From assembly GCA_964539825.1 (NCBI GenBank), contig CAZIKF010000055.1, positions 1-24,790 on the forward strand: 24,790 bases of DNA. Reading direction: 5' to 3'. Below are positions 1-8,443 of the stretch, one piece after another. Below the pieces are notes generated by a model that saw only the letters and a program-made list of their open reading frames with translations, was not told the origin of the DNA and searched no databases. Numbering within the stretch: the stretch's first letter is position 1; each line of letters opens with the position of its first letter. Source of the DNA: CAZIKF01 sp964539825 (GTDB taxonomy: Bacteria > Muiribacteriota > UBA6191). A program made the translations under genes and the position numbers.

Positions 1-2
1 TT

Positions 3-2603
3 TATCAGCGCGAACAGAGGCTGACAAACAGGCTGCACAAACTTCTGGACGCCAATTATGAATTGGCCCAATTTCTGAAATATCTTATTGAAATCATTGA
101 GGAAACCCTGCTGTCCAGGATCGTGGTTTTTCTGGTTTATGACGAAGTCTCGGGCCAATATTCGTTGGAGGCGGGAAATCCCGAAGGATGTGAATTCTGG
201 GCTAATCAGGAAGATTTTTTTAAGGGGCTTGCGACACAGACTGAGTCCCAGGGAGTTTTTTCCAAGACCTATTCAGGAAAGCATTTTCGGGGAGAGAAGT
301 TCGGACTGGATCGATTGGAGACCGCCCTGGTGGTTCCTATGAAATTCTATGAGCGCAACCTGGGCGCATTCATTCTTCTCAATAAGAAGGAGCAGCAGAA
401 TTTTACCGACCTGGACGTGAAAATGATGCAGATTCTGGTTCGGAATTCCAAGGGGGTAATCTGTCGGGAAAAGGAAAAAGATTCCATTGTAAATCTCTTC
501 AAGAAATTCGTTTCAGACAAAATTGTTAGAGAAATACTGGAGAATCCTACGGAGAGCCTGCTGCGTGAAGAGAGAAAGTTTCTTACGGTTCTCTTCATTG
601 ACTTGAATCACTTTACAGCTCTTTCGGAGAGAATCTCTCCCTCCCAGGTCATTGTGCAGCTTAATCAATTTCTGGCTGCCATGACGGAACTGGTATTTCA
701 ATACGGGGGAACCCTGGATAAGTATATGGGCGATGAGATTATGGCCCTCTTTGGTTCACCGATCGCTATGGAACAGCATGCTCACCGTGCGGTGGAATGT
801 GCCCTGGCAATGCAAGAGAGCATGAAGGAACTCTGTAAAAAGTGGAAGGAAGCGGGGCAGGAGGCATTAACTGCCAGTATTGGGATTTGTACTGGTAATG
901 CTGTTGTGGGGACGATTGGGTGCGATCAATATGTGGATTACACGGCAATTGGAGATACGGTCAATATTGCTTCTCGAATAACCCAGGCGGCCCCAGAGGC
1001 AACCATCCTGATTGGCAAGACTACCCTCGATCTGATGGGTGGGTTGGCAATGGTTGGGGAATTGGAGCAGCTCCGGCTTCGCGGAAGAGATACCACAGTG
1101 AGTGTCTATGAACTTAAGAGACTCAAGGATGAGCAGGAACTAAAATTGGCTCTTGAGGAATGTGATGATGCGAAAAGAATCCTGATTCTGCACTCGATGG
1201 CAAAATTTCTCAGCTATCAACAGAGTGATCTGGTCAGAACTTATGCGCGTGAAGGTTCAAGGGGAGTGAGAATCCAGGCCCTGGAGACTCTAATCACTTT
1301 GAATCGGCAAGGGGATGTAGCATTACTTCTTGAACTTGCCACTAAAGAGGAAGACCCGGCATTTCGATCCCAGATTTTGGATGCGGTTTCAAAGATTTCC
1401 GGTGAGGCTGTAATAGCGCTTCTGCGCGACTATCTACAGGACCTGGAGCCGATAGCGCAGGTTCGAATTATTGATTCTCTGGGTTATGAAGACGGAGCGG
1501 AAAACAAGAGGCTTTTACTTCCCCTGCTTAGTGANNNNNNNNNNNNNNNNNNNNNNNNNNNNNNNNNNNNNNNNNNNNNNNNNNNNNNNNNNNNNNNNNN
1601 NNNNNNNNNNNNNNNNNNNNNNNNNNNNNNNNNNTTAGCACACCTGATCACCGACGAGCCTTCTTTGCAAGAATGGCGAGTCTATGTGGATGCTCGTAAA
1701 GACTTACCGACTGAGGAAGGAGTCTGTGCCTATCGAAGAGTGCTCAATTCGATGAACCCCTATGTAGTTTATGCCGGCCTGGTTTCGATGAATCGAAAAG
1801 ATGTTTGCGGGCTTGAGCAAGATCTATTGGAGCAGGTTGGATCAGGATGCACACTATCCCAGATCGAAGCCATTGATTGTCTAAGCGACTGTCCTAACTC
1901 TAAGGTCATGCCTGCTTACCTGAATCTTCTCGAGTTGTCCGAGGGAACGGAGATTCATGTGATGGCCAGGGTGCTTCGGGAGATTGGCCGAAGGGGGCTA
2001 ACACAATTTGTAGAAATTCTTCATAAGTTTTTAAAAAATGAAGATCCAGAACTTCAAGTAGAAAGCGCCAAGGCGCTGGCGGAATTATCCCGTCCCTCAT
2101 CGGTGGACAGACTCCTGCAAACCTATTATGAAGTGGACCATGCCAATCTCAAAGCAACTATCATACGTGCCCTGGGTTCCTTTTCTTCCCAGCGCATTAT
2201 TCCAGTTTTTCTGGAGGGGCTGCGTTCCCCCATTGCCAGGATTCGAGCCAATGCAGTTGATTCCCTGGTTCATCAGAATTATGTGGAAGCTGTACCGATG
2301 ATCCGTCCTCTTTTACAAGACGAAAATAACCGGGTTCGTGCCAATGCCGCTTTGGCCCTCTATCGCTTCGGTCAGCAGGATATATATTCCTTTCTGGACC
2401 AGATGCTCTCCTCAGATGACAAGTGGATGAGACTCTCGGCAATCTGGACTCTCGGCGAGATTGGAGGGGCACATAGTCACGAAATCATCATGAAACACTT
2501 GAACGATAGTGACTATGATGTAAAACTAAGGGCCATTCTTTCTTTAAACAAATTAGATCAAAAAATGCTGAATTTGTTCATAGAAATGATGGAAGCCAGT
2601 TAG
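3..2603 (+). CDS. GAF / class III adenylate-guanylate cyclase / HEAT-repeat protein, 5'-truncated by window edge
   Basis: A signalling protein that probably makes cAMP or cGMP in the cytoplasm. The frame is open to the left edge: codons before the TTG at 63 read as ordinary GAF N-terminal helix (REQRLTNRLHKLLDANYELA), so 63 is not the true start and the gene is partial. Order: GAF-like sensor to about base 470; cyclase domain about 570-1110; then HEAT repeats to the stop. Cyclase catalytic residues are present: metal-binding Asp at base 600 (FIDLNHF) and at 732 (KYMGDEIM), the Lys at 720, and the Asn (963) and Arg (975) of GDTVNIASR. DYTAIGD has Thr at the purine-selecting position, as in many bacterial adenylate cyclases. 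A 100-N gap cuts the HEAT region. Both sides are HEAT-like and in the same frame, but real gap length is unknown, so the join is provisional. Its HEAT domain probably binds partner proteins (inference). Confidence 0.85.
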   Translation, partial: YQREQRLTNRLHKLLDANYELAQFLKYLIEIIEETLLSRIVVFLVYDEVSGQYSLEAGNPEGCEFWANQEDFFKGLATQTESQGVFSKTYSGKHFRGEKFGLDRLETALVVPMKFYERNLGAFILLNKKEQQNFTDLDVKMMQILVRNSKGVICREKEKDSIVNLFKKFVSDKIVREILENPTESLLREERKFLTVLFIDLNHFTALSERISPSQVIVQLNQFLAAMTELVFQYGGTLDKYMGDEIMALFGSPIAMEQHAHRAVECALAMQESMKELCKKWKEAGQEALTASIGICTGNAVVGTIGCDQYVDYTAIGDTVNIASRITQAAPEATILIGKTTLDLMGGLAMVGELEQLRLRGRDTTVSVYELKRLKDEQELKLALEECDDAKRILILHSMAKFLSYQQSDLVRTYAREGSRGVRIQALETLITLNRQGDVALLLELATKEEDPAFRSQILDAVSKISGEAVIALLRDYLQDLEPIAQVRIIDSLGYEDGAENKRLLLPLLSXXXXXXXXXXXXXXXXXXXXXXXXXXXXXXXXXXLAHLITDEPSLQEWRVYVDARKDLPTEEGVCAYRRVLNSMNPYVVYAGLVSMNRKDVCGLEQDLLEQVGSGCTLSQIEAIDCLSDCPNSKVMPAYLNLLELSEGTEIHVMARVLREIGRRGLTQFVEILHKFLKNEDPELQVESAKALAELSRPSSVDRLLQTYYEVDHANLKATIIRALGSFSSQRIIPVFLEGLRSPIARIRANAVDSLVHQNYVEAVPMIRPLLQDENNRVRANAALALYRFGQQDIYSFLDQMLSSDDKWMRLSAIWTLGEIGGAHSHEIIMKHLNDSDYDVKLRAILSLNKLDQKMLNLFIEMMEAS
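1535..1634. other. assembly gap (100 N)
   Basis: Exactly 100 unresolved bases inside the HEAT-repeat part of the cyclase gene. A round 100 is the usual placeholder for a scaffold join of unknown size, so 34 residues of unknown sequence in the protein should not be read as a real length. HEAT-rich DNA is internally repetitive, which may explain why assembly broke here (inference). Confidence 0.97.
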
Positions 2604-2606
2604 AAT
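2577..2606 (+). promoter_or_regulatory. candidate recA promoter overlapping an inverted repeat
   Basis: A good -10 (TAGAAT, 2601-2606) stands 18 bases after a weak -35 (TTCATA, 2577-2582), inside the last codons of the cyclase gene. The -35 overlaps the right arm of a perfect 8-bp inverted repeat: AACAAATT at 2547-2554 and AATTTGTT at 2571-2578. This could be an operator. No canonical LexA box (CTGT-N8-ACAG, or GAAC-N4-GTTC) is visible between the cyclase and recA. Not proven; recA could also be read through from the cyclase gene. Confidence 0.3.
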
Positions 2607-2630
2607 GCGCCCACATAAAGGAGAAAAACC

Positions 2631-3719
2631 ATGTCTAAGATCGACGCTGATCGCCTCAAATCTCTCACTTCCGCAATAGAACAGGTCACTCGACAGTACG
2701 GGAAGGGCGCGATTATGCGTCTTGGATCTTCTAAATTGGTAGAGGAAGTGGAAATCATTCCCAGTGGGTCCATTGAGCTTGATGAAGCCCTGGGAATAGG
2801 CGGACTTCCCCGCGGAAGAATTGTAGAGATCTATGGAAACGAGGCATCGGGTAAAACCACCCTTGCCCTACATGCGGTGGCAAATGCTCAAAAACAGGGC
2901 GGGCTCGCTGCTTTCATCGACGCGGAGCATGCGCTTGATCCTATTTACGCGCGAACCATCGGTGTAGATATTGATAACTTGTTTGTTGCTCAGCCAACCT
3001 GTGGAGAAGAAGCTCTAGAAATCATGGATACCCTGATTCGGTCGGGTAGTCTCGATATCATCGTGGTAGACTCCGTGGCTGCCCTGGTTCCGCGGGCGGA
3101 AATTGAAGGAGAGATGGGGGATTCTCATGTGGGTTTACAGGCCAGGCTCCTTTCCCAGGCGATGAGAAAACTCACCGCTTCACTCTCGCGATCCAATACT
3201 TGCGCCGTTTTTATCAACCAGATTCGGCATAAGATCGGCGGTTACGGGAATCCAGAAACAACTACTGGTGGAAACGCCTTAAAATTCTATTCATCAGTTC
3301 GCCTCGAGGTGCGCCGCACAGAGAGTATTCTCAAAGGAACTGAGCCTATAGGGACTATGAATAAAGTAAAAGTGGCCAAAAATAAACTGGCGGCACCCTT
3401 TCGCGTTGCGGAATTCGAAATCGCATATGGGGAGGGGATTTCCTATGAGGCCTCACTTTTGCGCGCTGGTGTGGAGCACGGAATTCTTCAAAAAGCGGGT
3501 ACCTGGTTTTCCTATGGTGATACCCGCCTGGGACAGGGAAAAGAAAACGCCAAGATTTTCTTGAAGGAAAATCCTGAAGTCCATGCCAGACTTGATGGGG
3601 AAGTGCGTTCTAAAATGGCTAAGCACCGTGAGGACAGCATGGACAAATTGGCTGGTTCCAGGGGATTGGCAAAGGGCAAAGAAAACGATAAGGAAAAGGA
3701 AGCAACGGCCAAGGCATAG
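2631..3719 (+). CDS. recA: recombinase RecA
   Basis: RecA, the ATP-dependent strand-exchange protein of homologous recombination and trigger of LexA cleavage in the SOS response. 362 aa, normal for the family. The start is set by AAAGGAG (2617-2623), 7 bases before ATG. Visible motifs: Walker A at residues 69-76 (GNEASGKT, where most RecAs have GPESSGKT), Walker B DIIVVD at 142-147, and the NPETTTGGNALKFY block at 207-220. The DNA-binding loop L2 is odd: residues 199-209 read RHKIGGYGNPE, one residue shorter than the E. coli RMKIGVMFGNPE, with Tyr in place of the key Phe. The C-terminal tail is lysine-rich, unlike the acidic tail of E. coli RecA. It follows the cyclase by 27 bases and is followed by an AI-2E-type gene rather than recX or alaS. 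Confidence 0.97.
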   Translation: MSKIDADRLKSLTSAIEQVTRQYGKGAIMRLGSSKLVEEVEIIPSGSIELDEALGIGGLPRGRIVEIYGNEASGKTTLALHAVANAQKQGGLAAFIDAEHALDPIYARTIGVDIDNLFVAQPTCGEEALEIMDTLIRSGSLDIIVVDSVAALVPRAEIEGEMGDSHVGLQARLLSQAMRKLTASLSRSNTCAVFINQIRHKIGGYGNPETTTGGNALKFYSSVRLEVRRTESILKGTEPIGTMNKVKVAKNKLAAPFRVAEFEIAYGEGISYEASLLRAGVEHGILQKAGTWFSYGDTRLGQGKENAKIFLKENPEVHARLDGEVRSKMAKHREDSMDKLAGSRGLAKGKENDKEKEATAKA

Positions 3720-3726
3720 GGCCGTT
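3704..3726 (+). terminator. weak hairpin at recA 3' end
   Basis: A perfect 7-bp stem, AACGGCC (3704-3710) with GGCCGTT (3720-3726), and a 9-base loop containing the recA stop codon. Only a short T stretch follows, so it is at best a weak terminator or attenuator between recA and the next gene. It could also protect the mRNA 3' end. Confidence 0.3.
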
Positions 3727-3737
3727 TCAGGTGAGTC

Positions 3738-4961
3738 ATGAGCTCTTCGGTGGATCCGAAGAATAATTATAATCGCTTCAAGGAAGCCTTTCTGGATATT
3801 GTGTTTTCCAGAGACTTCCTGATTTCCTTTGTCCTGGTGGTGGGTTCCATTGGGTTTTTATGCCTTTTTTGGAAGATCGTAGCGCCATTTTTTATTGCCT
3901 TTATCCTGGCCTATCTTCTCCACCCTATGGTGCTCTGGTGGCTACGTAAGGTTCCCCGGCTTGGAAGGGCGGGCTCGGTAGGGATGGTTCTGTTTATGAT
4001 TGCGGCAGTCATCCTTCTGGCCGTGATTCCCTTTACGCTCCAGCTAGGCAGCAATGTTCATTCGATGGCCGAGGAAATTTCACGCATTGATTATGTACCC
4101 ATCATTAAGAAGGTCAGTTCTGAGGTGAAGGATCTTAAGAACATGACCATACCTGAATACATTAAACAACCTGTGGATCAGGCCGTGGATTATGTTTTTG
4201 AAAATGTAGATCAATACCAGGAGAAGATTGGCACTACACTCAAAAGTATCAATTCCTTTATAGGAAGAGGTCTTAAAACGATCGCCGGGTTTTTGCTGCG
4301 TTCTTCTGAAACAGCCTTCAAGAAAACCATGGACATCTTTTTAATTCTCATCTTATTGGTTTATTTTCTATTTGATTTCCCCAAGGTTTATCCCATCTTT
4401 GAAAAAGTAGTCCCACCGGGTTATAGAGCCTGGGTTGGTAGGTTCATGGTGTCAACCGATGAAACTCTTTGGAGTTTTATTCGAGGCCAGGGAATTGTAG
4501 CTCTTATCTTTGGAACCTTGATGAGCCTGGGTCTTTGGGCGCTTGGAGTGAAGTTCTGGTTTGTGATAGGACCCCTGAGCGGGATTGCTAATCTAGTCCC
4601 TTTTTTAGGATTGATCTTCGGTCTTGGTCCTGCCCTTGTGCTAGGGATCTACCAGGGAGCAATTCTTGGCGGGGTGACTGGTTCTTTGTTCATGGTAATG
4701 AAGGTTGTGATCTTATTCGTAGTAGTCCAATTCATCGATGGTAATATTGTCCAGCCCAGGATTGTGGGAGAGAGTGTTGGGCTTCATCCGGTAATTATAC
4801 TTCTGGCTCTATTCTTGGGGGCAGCGTTGATGGGATTCTATGGATTGGTTTTTGCCGTTCCAGTCGCTGCCGTACTAAAGGTCCTGGTGATTGAGATTTA
4901 TCACGGTCTTTACGAGGATCGGTCCCTATTACTTGAAGAGGGAATAAGGGAGGGAGAATGA
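3738..4961 (+). CDS. AI-2E / PerM family membrane protein
   Basis: An integral inner-membrane protein of the AI-2E (PerM/YhhT/TqsA) family. Some members export autoinducer-2, others act as ion/proton antiporters or permeases; the substrate here cannot be told. 407 aa. Membrane segments are visible in two N-terminal pairs (about residues 28-60 and 80-100), then a long polar region (about 105-190), then about five segments to residue 385, which is the family pattern. Diagnostic stretches include the C-terminal FIDGNIVQPRIVGESVGLHPV and LFLGAALMGFYGLVFAVPVAA. The start has AGGTG 4 bases upstream of ATG. The end overlaps the rsfS start by 4 bases (ATGA), so the two are translationally coupled. 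Neighbour genes are for ribosome and DNA work and say nothing clear about its transport role. Confidence 0.88.
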   Translation: MSSSVDPKNNYNRFKEAFLDIVFSRDFLISFVLVVGSIGFLCLFWKIVAPFFIAFILAYLLHPMVLWWLRKVPRLGRAGSVGMVLFMIAAVILLAVIPFTLQLGSNVHSMAEEISRIDYVPIIKKVSSEVKDLKNMTIPEYIKQPVDQAVDYVFENVDQYQEKIGTTLKSINSFIGRGLKTIAGFLLRSSETAFKKTMDIFLILILLVYFLFDFPKVYPIFEKVVPPGYRAWVGRFMVSTDETLWSFIRGQGIVALIFGTLMSLGLWALGVKFWFVIGPLSGIANLVPFLGLIFGLGPALVLGIYQGAILGGVTGSLFMVMKVVILFVVVQFIDGNIVQPRIVGESVGLHPVIILLALFLGAALMGFYGLVFAVPVAAVLKVLVIEIYHGLYEDRSLLLEEGIREGE

Positions 4962-5374
4962 TAGAAGGAGCTGAGCGAACAGAAGCTCTTAAGCAAATCA
5001 GGGAACAGGTCTCTAGTGAAGAGATTCTTGAAGAAATTCTGAAAGGGTTAGAGGAGAAGCAAATCAAGGAACCCTGCTGCATTCGCATTGATGAAGTATC
5101 TTCCATAGCCGATTATATGCTCTTTACAACCATCACTTCTTCCACCCATATGAAGGTGGTAGCTAGTGAGATTCAAAAACTGTGCAAAAAGGCTGGATTT
5201 CAACAGTTGAATGCCGGAGAAAAGGCCGATGCAGACTGGACACTTTTGGATTTTGGCAGCGTGATTCTTCACCTCCTCTCAAAGACTGCTCGAGACCATT
5301 ACAAGCTCGAAAAGATGTGGGCCCAGGGAGAAACCATTTCCTTGAACCATAGATTTCCTGAAGAATCCTCTTAA
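4958..5374 (+). CDS. rsfS: ribosomal silencing factor RsfS (Iojap family)
   Basis: RsfS binds ribosomal protein L14 on the 50S subunit and blocks joining to 30S when nutrients are short. 138 aa, slightly above the usual 105-120. Recognised from the family core: the SSIADYMLFTTITSSTHMKVVA stretch (typical: DYFVIATGTS-x-RHV), then DWTLLDFGSVILHLL (typical: W-x-LLDYGDVVVHVF) and YKLEKMW (typical: YDLERLW). The ATG start overlaps the previous stop as ATGA. In many genomes rsfS sits with nadD and rlmH; here it is in front of two rRNA methyltransferase genes, which still fits a ribosome theme. Confidence 0.9.
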   Translation: MIEGAERTEALKQIREQVSSEEILEEILKGLEEKQIKEPCCIRIDEVSSIADYMLFTTITSSTHMKVVASEIQKLCKKAGFQQLNAGEKADADWTLLDFGSVILHLLSKTARDHYKLEKMWAQGETISLNHRFPEESS

Positions 5375-5380
5375 CTTCCT

Positions 5381-6103
5381 GTGCGCTTTGTTCTATTGAC
5401 CCAGGGCATCGATGGCTCTCTGCGGGTTCGAGAAGAAGATATTCATCACTTGAAGGTTCTGCGCCTGGGTCCTGAATTTGAGCTCCCAGGGCTGTTAGGA
5501 ACTCAAAAATTCAAGGTTCTCTTTCGCCTCGGAAAGAAGGGGTATGAGCCGGTCGAGTACATTCATAATGGTGTGGTTAACGCTGGCCCCCAATGCCTTT
5601 TTATGCCTCTTTTACAAAATTCACGCATTGAGTGGTGCCTGGAAAAAACCACTGAACTTGGAGTGGCTCATATTCGCTTTTACTATTCTGATCGTTCAGG
5701 AGATCTTAATACCGATCCCAAGAGGGTTAGCTCCCGAATGGAGAGGTTTCGTACCAAGATTCTGGCAGCCTGTCAGCAAAGCGCTAACATGGCCATTCCC
5801 ATCCTCTACGAGCCCCAATCCCTGTCCCAGGCACTGGAAGACTTCCTACTGAAGAATCCTGGCTCAAGGATCCTTGGACTGGGAATGGAAGGAGAGGAAG
5901 TCTTGAGAGTACCTGAGGATGTGCGAGGATGTGAAGGTTTTTTGATAGGGCCGGAAGGGGATTTCTCAGAAATGGAATACGAGAGTCTAAAAAATTTTCC
6001 TATTGCCCTCAAGCGTCTACCCGGAAACCTCATCCTACGCTCAGAAACTGCCGCCATAGCACTTCTTTCCCTGAATTTGGGAGTAAATTGCTGTTTGGTA
6101 TAG
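5381..6103 (+). CDS. rsmE: 16S rRNA (uracil-1498-N3)-methyltransferase RsmE
   Basis: RsmE methylates U1498 of 16S rRNA with S-adenosylmethionine. 240 aa, family-typical. It has the N-terminal PUA-like part (EEDIHHLKVLRL) and the C-terminal SPOUT knot: KTTELGV near residue 90, CQQSANMAIP, LIGPEGDFSEME near 190, and LPGNLILRSETAAIALL at the end. The usual LIGPEGG reads LIGPEGD here. The start is GTG, 6 bases after the rsfS stop, with no convincing ribosome binding site, so translation is probably coupled to rsfS. A later start would cut into the PUA domain. Confidence 0.93.
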   Translation: MRFVLLTQGIDGSLRVREEDIHHLKVLRLGPEFELPGLLGTQKFKVLFRLGKKGYEPVEYIHNGVVNAGPQCLFMPLLQNSRIEWCLEKTTELGVAHIRFYYSDRSGDLNTDPKRVSSRMERFRTKILAACQQSANMAIPILYEPQSLSQALEDFLLKNPGSRILGLGMEGEEVLRVPEDVRGCEGFLIGPEGDFSEMEYESLKNFPIALKRLPGNLILRSETAAIALLSLNLGVNCCLV

Positions 6104-6176
6104 GCACTTTCTGGTGCATAGCTTGTTCCCTCTTATTAGGCGTGTCAGAATCGTGAATCTTACCTATAGTGGCTCT

Positions 6177-7226
6177 ATGCATCCAAAAGACTCCATTTTC
6201 CAATTCCCACCCGAGACGCTCACAAATCTTCTTTGTGAAGAGTTTGGGCAAAAGACTTATGTCGCTAAACAGGTTCTTGACTGGGTTTATGACAAGGGAG
6301 TCTATGAGTTCGAGAAGATGTCTAATCTTTCCAAAAGTATTCGGACGACCCTGGCCTCCCGCTTTGATTGCAGCCTGCCGGAAATTACGCAGGAACTGCG
6401 TTCTCCCAGGGGTGAGACTCTGAAATTGCGCCTTAAATTGAGAGATGGAAGAGAAGTGGAAAGCGTTTTTATGAAGGAGCGCAAAAAGGCCACAATCTGC
6501 CTCTCCAGTCAGGTTGGCTGTGTCCAGGGCTGCTCCTTTTGCGCCACTGGAAAGATGGGGATCATTCGAAACCTTAGTGCCGCAGAAATGATTGCGCAGG
6601 TACTGGTTTTCAAGCGAAGGCTGGCCAGTTCATTTCCAGAATCCGTTCGATTGGTGTTTATGGGAATGGGAGAGCCCTTTCATAATCTCAATCAGTTATT
6701 CAGGGCTTTAGACACCTTGACTCATTCACAGGGACTGGGAATTGGTGCCCGCAAGATCACCGTTTCAACTTCAGGTGTAGTGAAAGGGATTTTCCGTTTG
6801 ATGGAAAAGAAGCCCCAGGTACAGTTGGCTATTTCACTGCATACAGTGGATCAATCCTTACGAAATCTCTGGATTCCCAATCAAAAAGAAACAGTGGGTC
6901 AGATCTTGGGAGCTGCAAAGGAATTTACGGAGAAAACCGGCCGTAAGATCACCTTTGAGCTAGTTTTGTTTGGCGGAGATCATCTCAAGACAGCTCAGAT
7001 TAATCGTTTAGGCAAGGCGCTTAAGGATATCCGATGCAATATAAACGCCATTCCTTATAATCCCATTGAAGGAGCTCCGCAGGATTTTGTTCGACCCACC
7101 TTTGAAGAGATCGAAAAGTTCCGTAAAATCCTGTCTCATTGGAATCAGGAGGTCACCGTTCGGATTTCAAAGGGAAGAGATATACAGGCGGCATGTGGAC
7201 AGTTGATTGTGACAAGAGCAGCCTAG
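6177..7226 (+). CDS. rlmN: 23S rRNA (adenine-2503-C2) / tRNA (adenine-37-C2)-methyltransferase RlmN
   Basis: RlmN is a radical-SAM enzyme that methylates C2 of A2503 in 23S rRNA (and A37 of some tRNAs). With the ATG at 6177 the protein is 349 aa and begins just ahead of the family's normal N-terminus. An in-frame GTG at 6114 would add 21 residues that do not look like the family; neither start has a strong ribosome binding site. The radical-SAM cluster motif CxxxCxxC is at residues 115-122 (CVQGCSFC). The methyl-carrying C-terminal Cys is in IQAACGQL near residue 340. FMGMGEP, the SAM-binding GGE-like motif, is also present. The 3' end overlaps the holB start by 34 bases. Confidence 0.94.
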   Translation: MHPKDSIFQFPPETLTNLLCEEFGQKTYVAKQVLDWVYDKGVYEFEKMSNLSKSIRTTLASRFDCSLPEITQELRSPRGETLKLRLKLRDGREVESVFMKERKKATICLSSQVGCVQGCSFCATGKMGIIRNLSAAEMIAQVLVFKRRLASSFPESVRLVFMGMGEPFHNLNQLFRALDTLTHSQGLGIGARKITVSTSGVVKGIFRLMEKKPQVQLAISLHTVDQSLRNLWIPNQKETVGQILGAAKEFTEKTGRKITFELVLFGGDHLKTAQINRLGKALKDIRCNINAIPYNPIEGAPQDFVRPTFEEIEKFRKILSHWNQEVTVRISKGRDIQAACGQLIVTRAA

Positions 7227-8443
7227 AACGTTACGTTCAGGCCCATCCGGTTTTACACTGGGATCGCTACCTTTCTCAAAGCGCCCCACAGGGTGTCTGT
7301 TTCCATGGTCCTGAAGAAGGAAACCTGCTTCACTTTTGCCTGGTGCTAGCCCAGAAAATCCTTTGTGAGGGAGGAGACGCCTGTGGAAACTGTTCCGGCT
7401 GCAAGTCGTTTCGCACTGTGGACAGAACTCGTTTTTTCCCACTGTTTCCACAGTCTCAGATCATCACAATGGGCTCTGTGCAGGAGCTTATTCACAGTCA
7501 GAACAGTATGCTGGATAAATCTCAGAAGCAGGTCTTTTTTATCATTTTTCCAGATCAGTTTAATAAAGAATCCGCCAATGCGATACTCAAGTGTCTAGAA
7601 GAGCCTCAGCCAGGAAGGGTATTCATTCTGGTGAATCCGTATTCAAGGGTTTTACTTCCCACTATTTCCTCGCGGGTTTCCCATGTTTATCTTCCAGCCT
7701 CCCAATCGTCCAGAATTGGCCTCGATCAGCGCGCCAGAGCATTATCCAGGCTCAGTGACTTTGATTTACTGATTCAGGAGGAAGAAATCGCCCCTTATGT
7801 AACGGAGCCTGAAGGGCTTAGTCAGTTCTATGACGACTGGACACGTGAAACACGAGAAGGAGAGTTTAGTGTAGAGAGGCTCCTATTTGAGCAGCTCAGA
7901 TGCGGTGTGCACCGTTCACGGCGCAAAATAGCCGTGCGTTCATTTGTAGATGAATTGGGAGTTGAAGAGCATATCTTTCTTGAGACTGAACTCGATCGCC
8001 TAACAAAGTCCTTTAAAAAAATGGAGGCTTTGATAAGGTCGCGAATCTTGATTTTAAAAGACCAACGGCGGGAAGAAATCGGGGATGGGTATGAACACTG
8101 GCTATTGAAAGATTTTAGCAATTCACAGAAGGAACCGCGGATTGATCAGTTTGTTCGCGGCTTCATTACTCGTGAAATTGAACGAATTCTAAGAGAAGTC
8201 TGTATGCTTTTTGATGATCGGTTTTTATCCGAGGAAGGGGGAATTTTGGAACTTGAGCGTCAAATCCGTCGCAATTTCTCTCCCCTTTACACCCCTCATG
8301 GGCTCTTTGATCTCCAGTCTGAACTCAGTTATTTGTTTCAGATGCTGCGGGCCAATGTTGGCTGGAAGCAGCTCTTAGAACAGTGTGGTTTTCTTTTGCT
8401 GAGATTTCGAGAAGGCAAAGACCCGGTTGAGAAAATCCTCTGA
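7193..8443 (+). CDS. holB: DNA polymerase III subunit delta' (clamp loader)
   Basis: Delta' is the rigid, non-ATP-binding arm of the clamp loader that loads the beta sliding clamp. From the ATG at 7193 it has 416 aa. An in-frame ATG at 7139 lies deep inside rlmN and adds unrelated residues, so 7193 is preferred (AGG 4 bases upstream). Features: a degenerate P-loop (FHGPEEGNLLHF, no Lys-Thr/Ser, as usual in delta'); a four-Cys zinc module at residues 58, 64, 67 and 70 (CGNCSGC); ESANAILKCLEEP, the typical delta' core; and SSRV where most clamp-loader proteins have SRC, keeping the arginine finger. The C-terminal third is poorly conserved and mostly helical. DnaX is an alternative, but the missing P-loop argues against it. 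Confidence 0.85.
   Translation: MWTVDCDKSSLERYVQAHPVLHWDRYLSQSAPQGVCFHGPEEGNLLHFCLVLAQKILCEGGDACGNCSGCKSFRTVDRTRFFPLFPQSQIITMGSVQELIHSQNSMLDKSQKQVFFIIFPDQFNKESANAILKCLEEPQPGRVFILVNPYSRVLLPTISSRVSHVYLPASQSSRIGLDQRARALSRLSDFDLLIQEEEIAPYVTEPEGLSQFYDDWTRETREGEFSVERLLFEQLRCGVHRSRRKIAVRSFVDELGVEEHIFLETELDRLTKSFKKMEALIRSRILILKDQRREEIGDGYEHWLLKDFSNSQKEPRIDQFVRGFITREIERILREVCMLFDDRFLSEEGGILELERQIRRNFSPLYTPHGLFDLQSELSYLFQMLRANVGWKQLLEQCGFLLLRFREGKDPVEKIL

Noticed and set aside
1450..1475. tRNA T-loop-like GGTTCGAAT
   Set aside because: It is inside the HEAT coding region with no acceptor or anticodon stems around it.
63..2603. TTG at 63 as the start of the cyclase gene
   Set aside because: The frame is open to base 3 and its codons fit the GAF N-terminal helix, so the true start lies outside the window.
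7139..7192. Longer start for the delta' gene
   Set aside because: The extra 18 residues lie deep within rlmN and are unlike the family; the ATG at 7193 is better placed.
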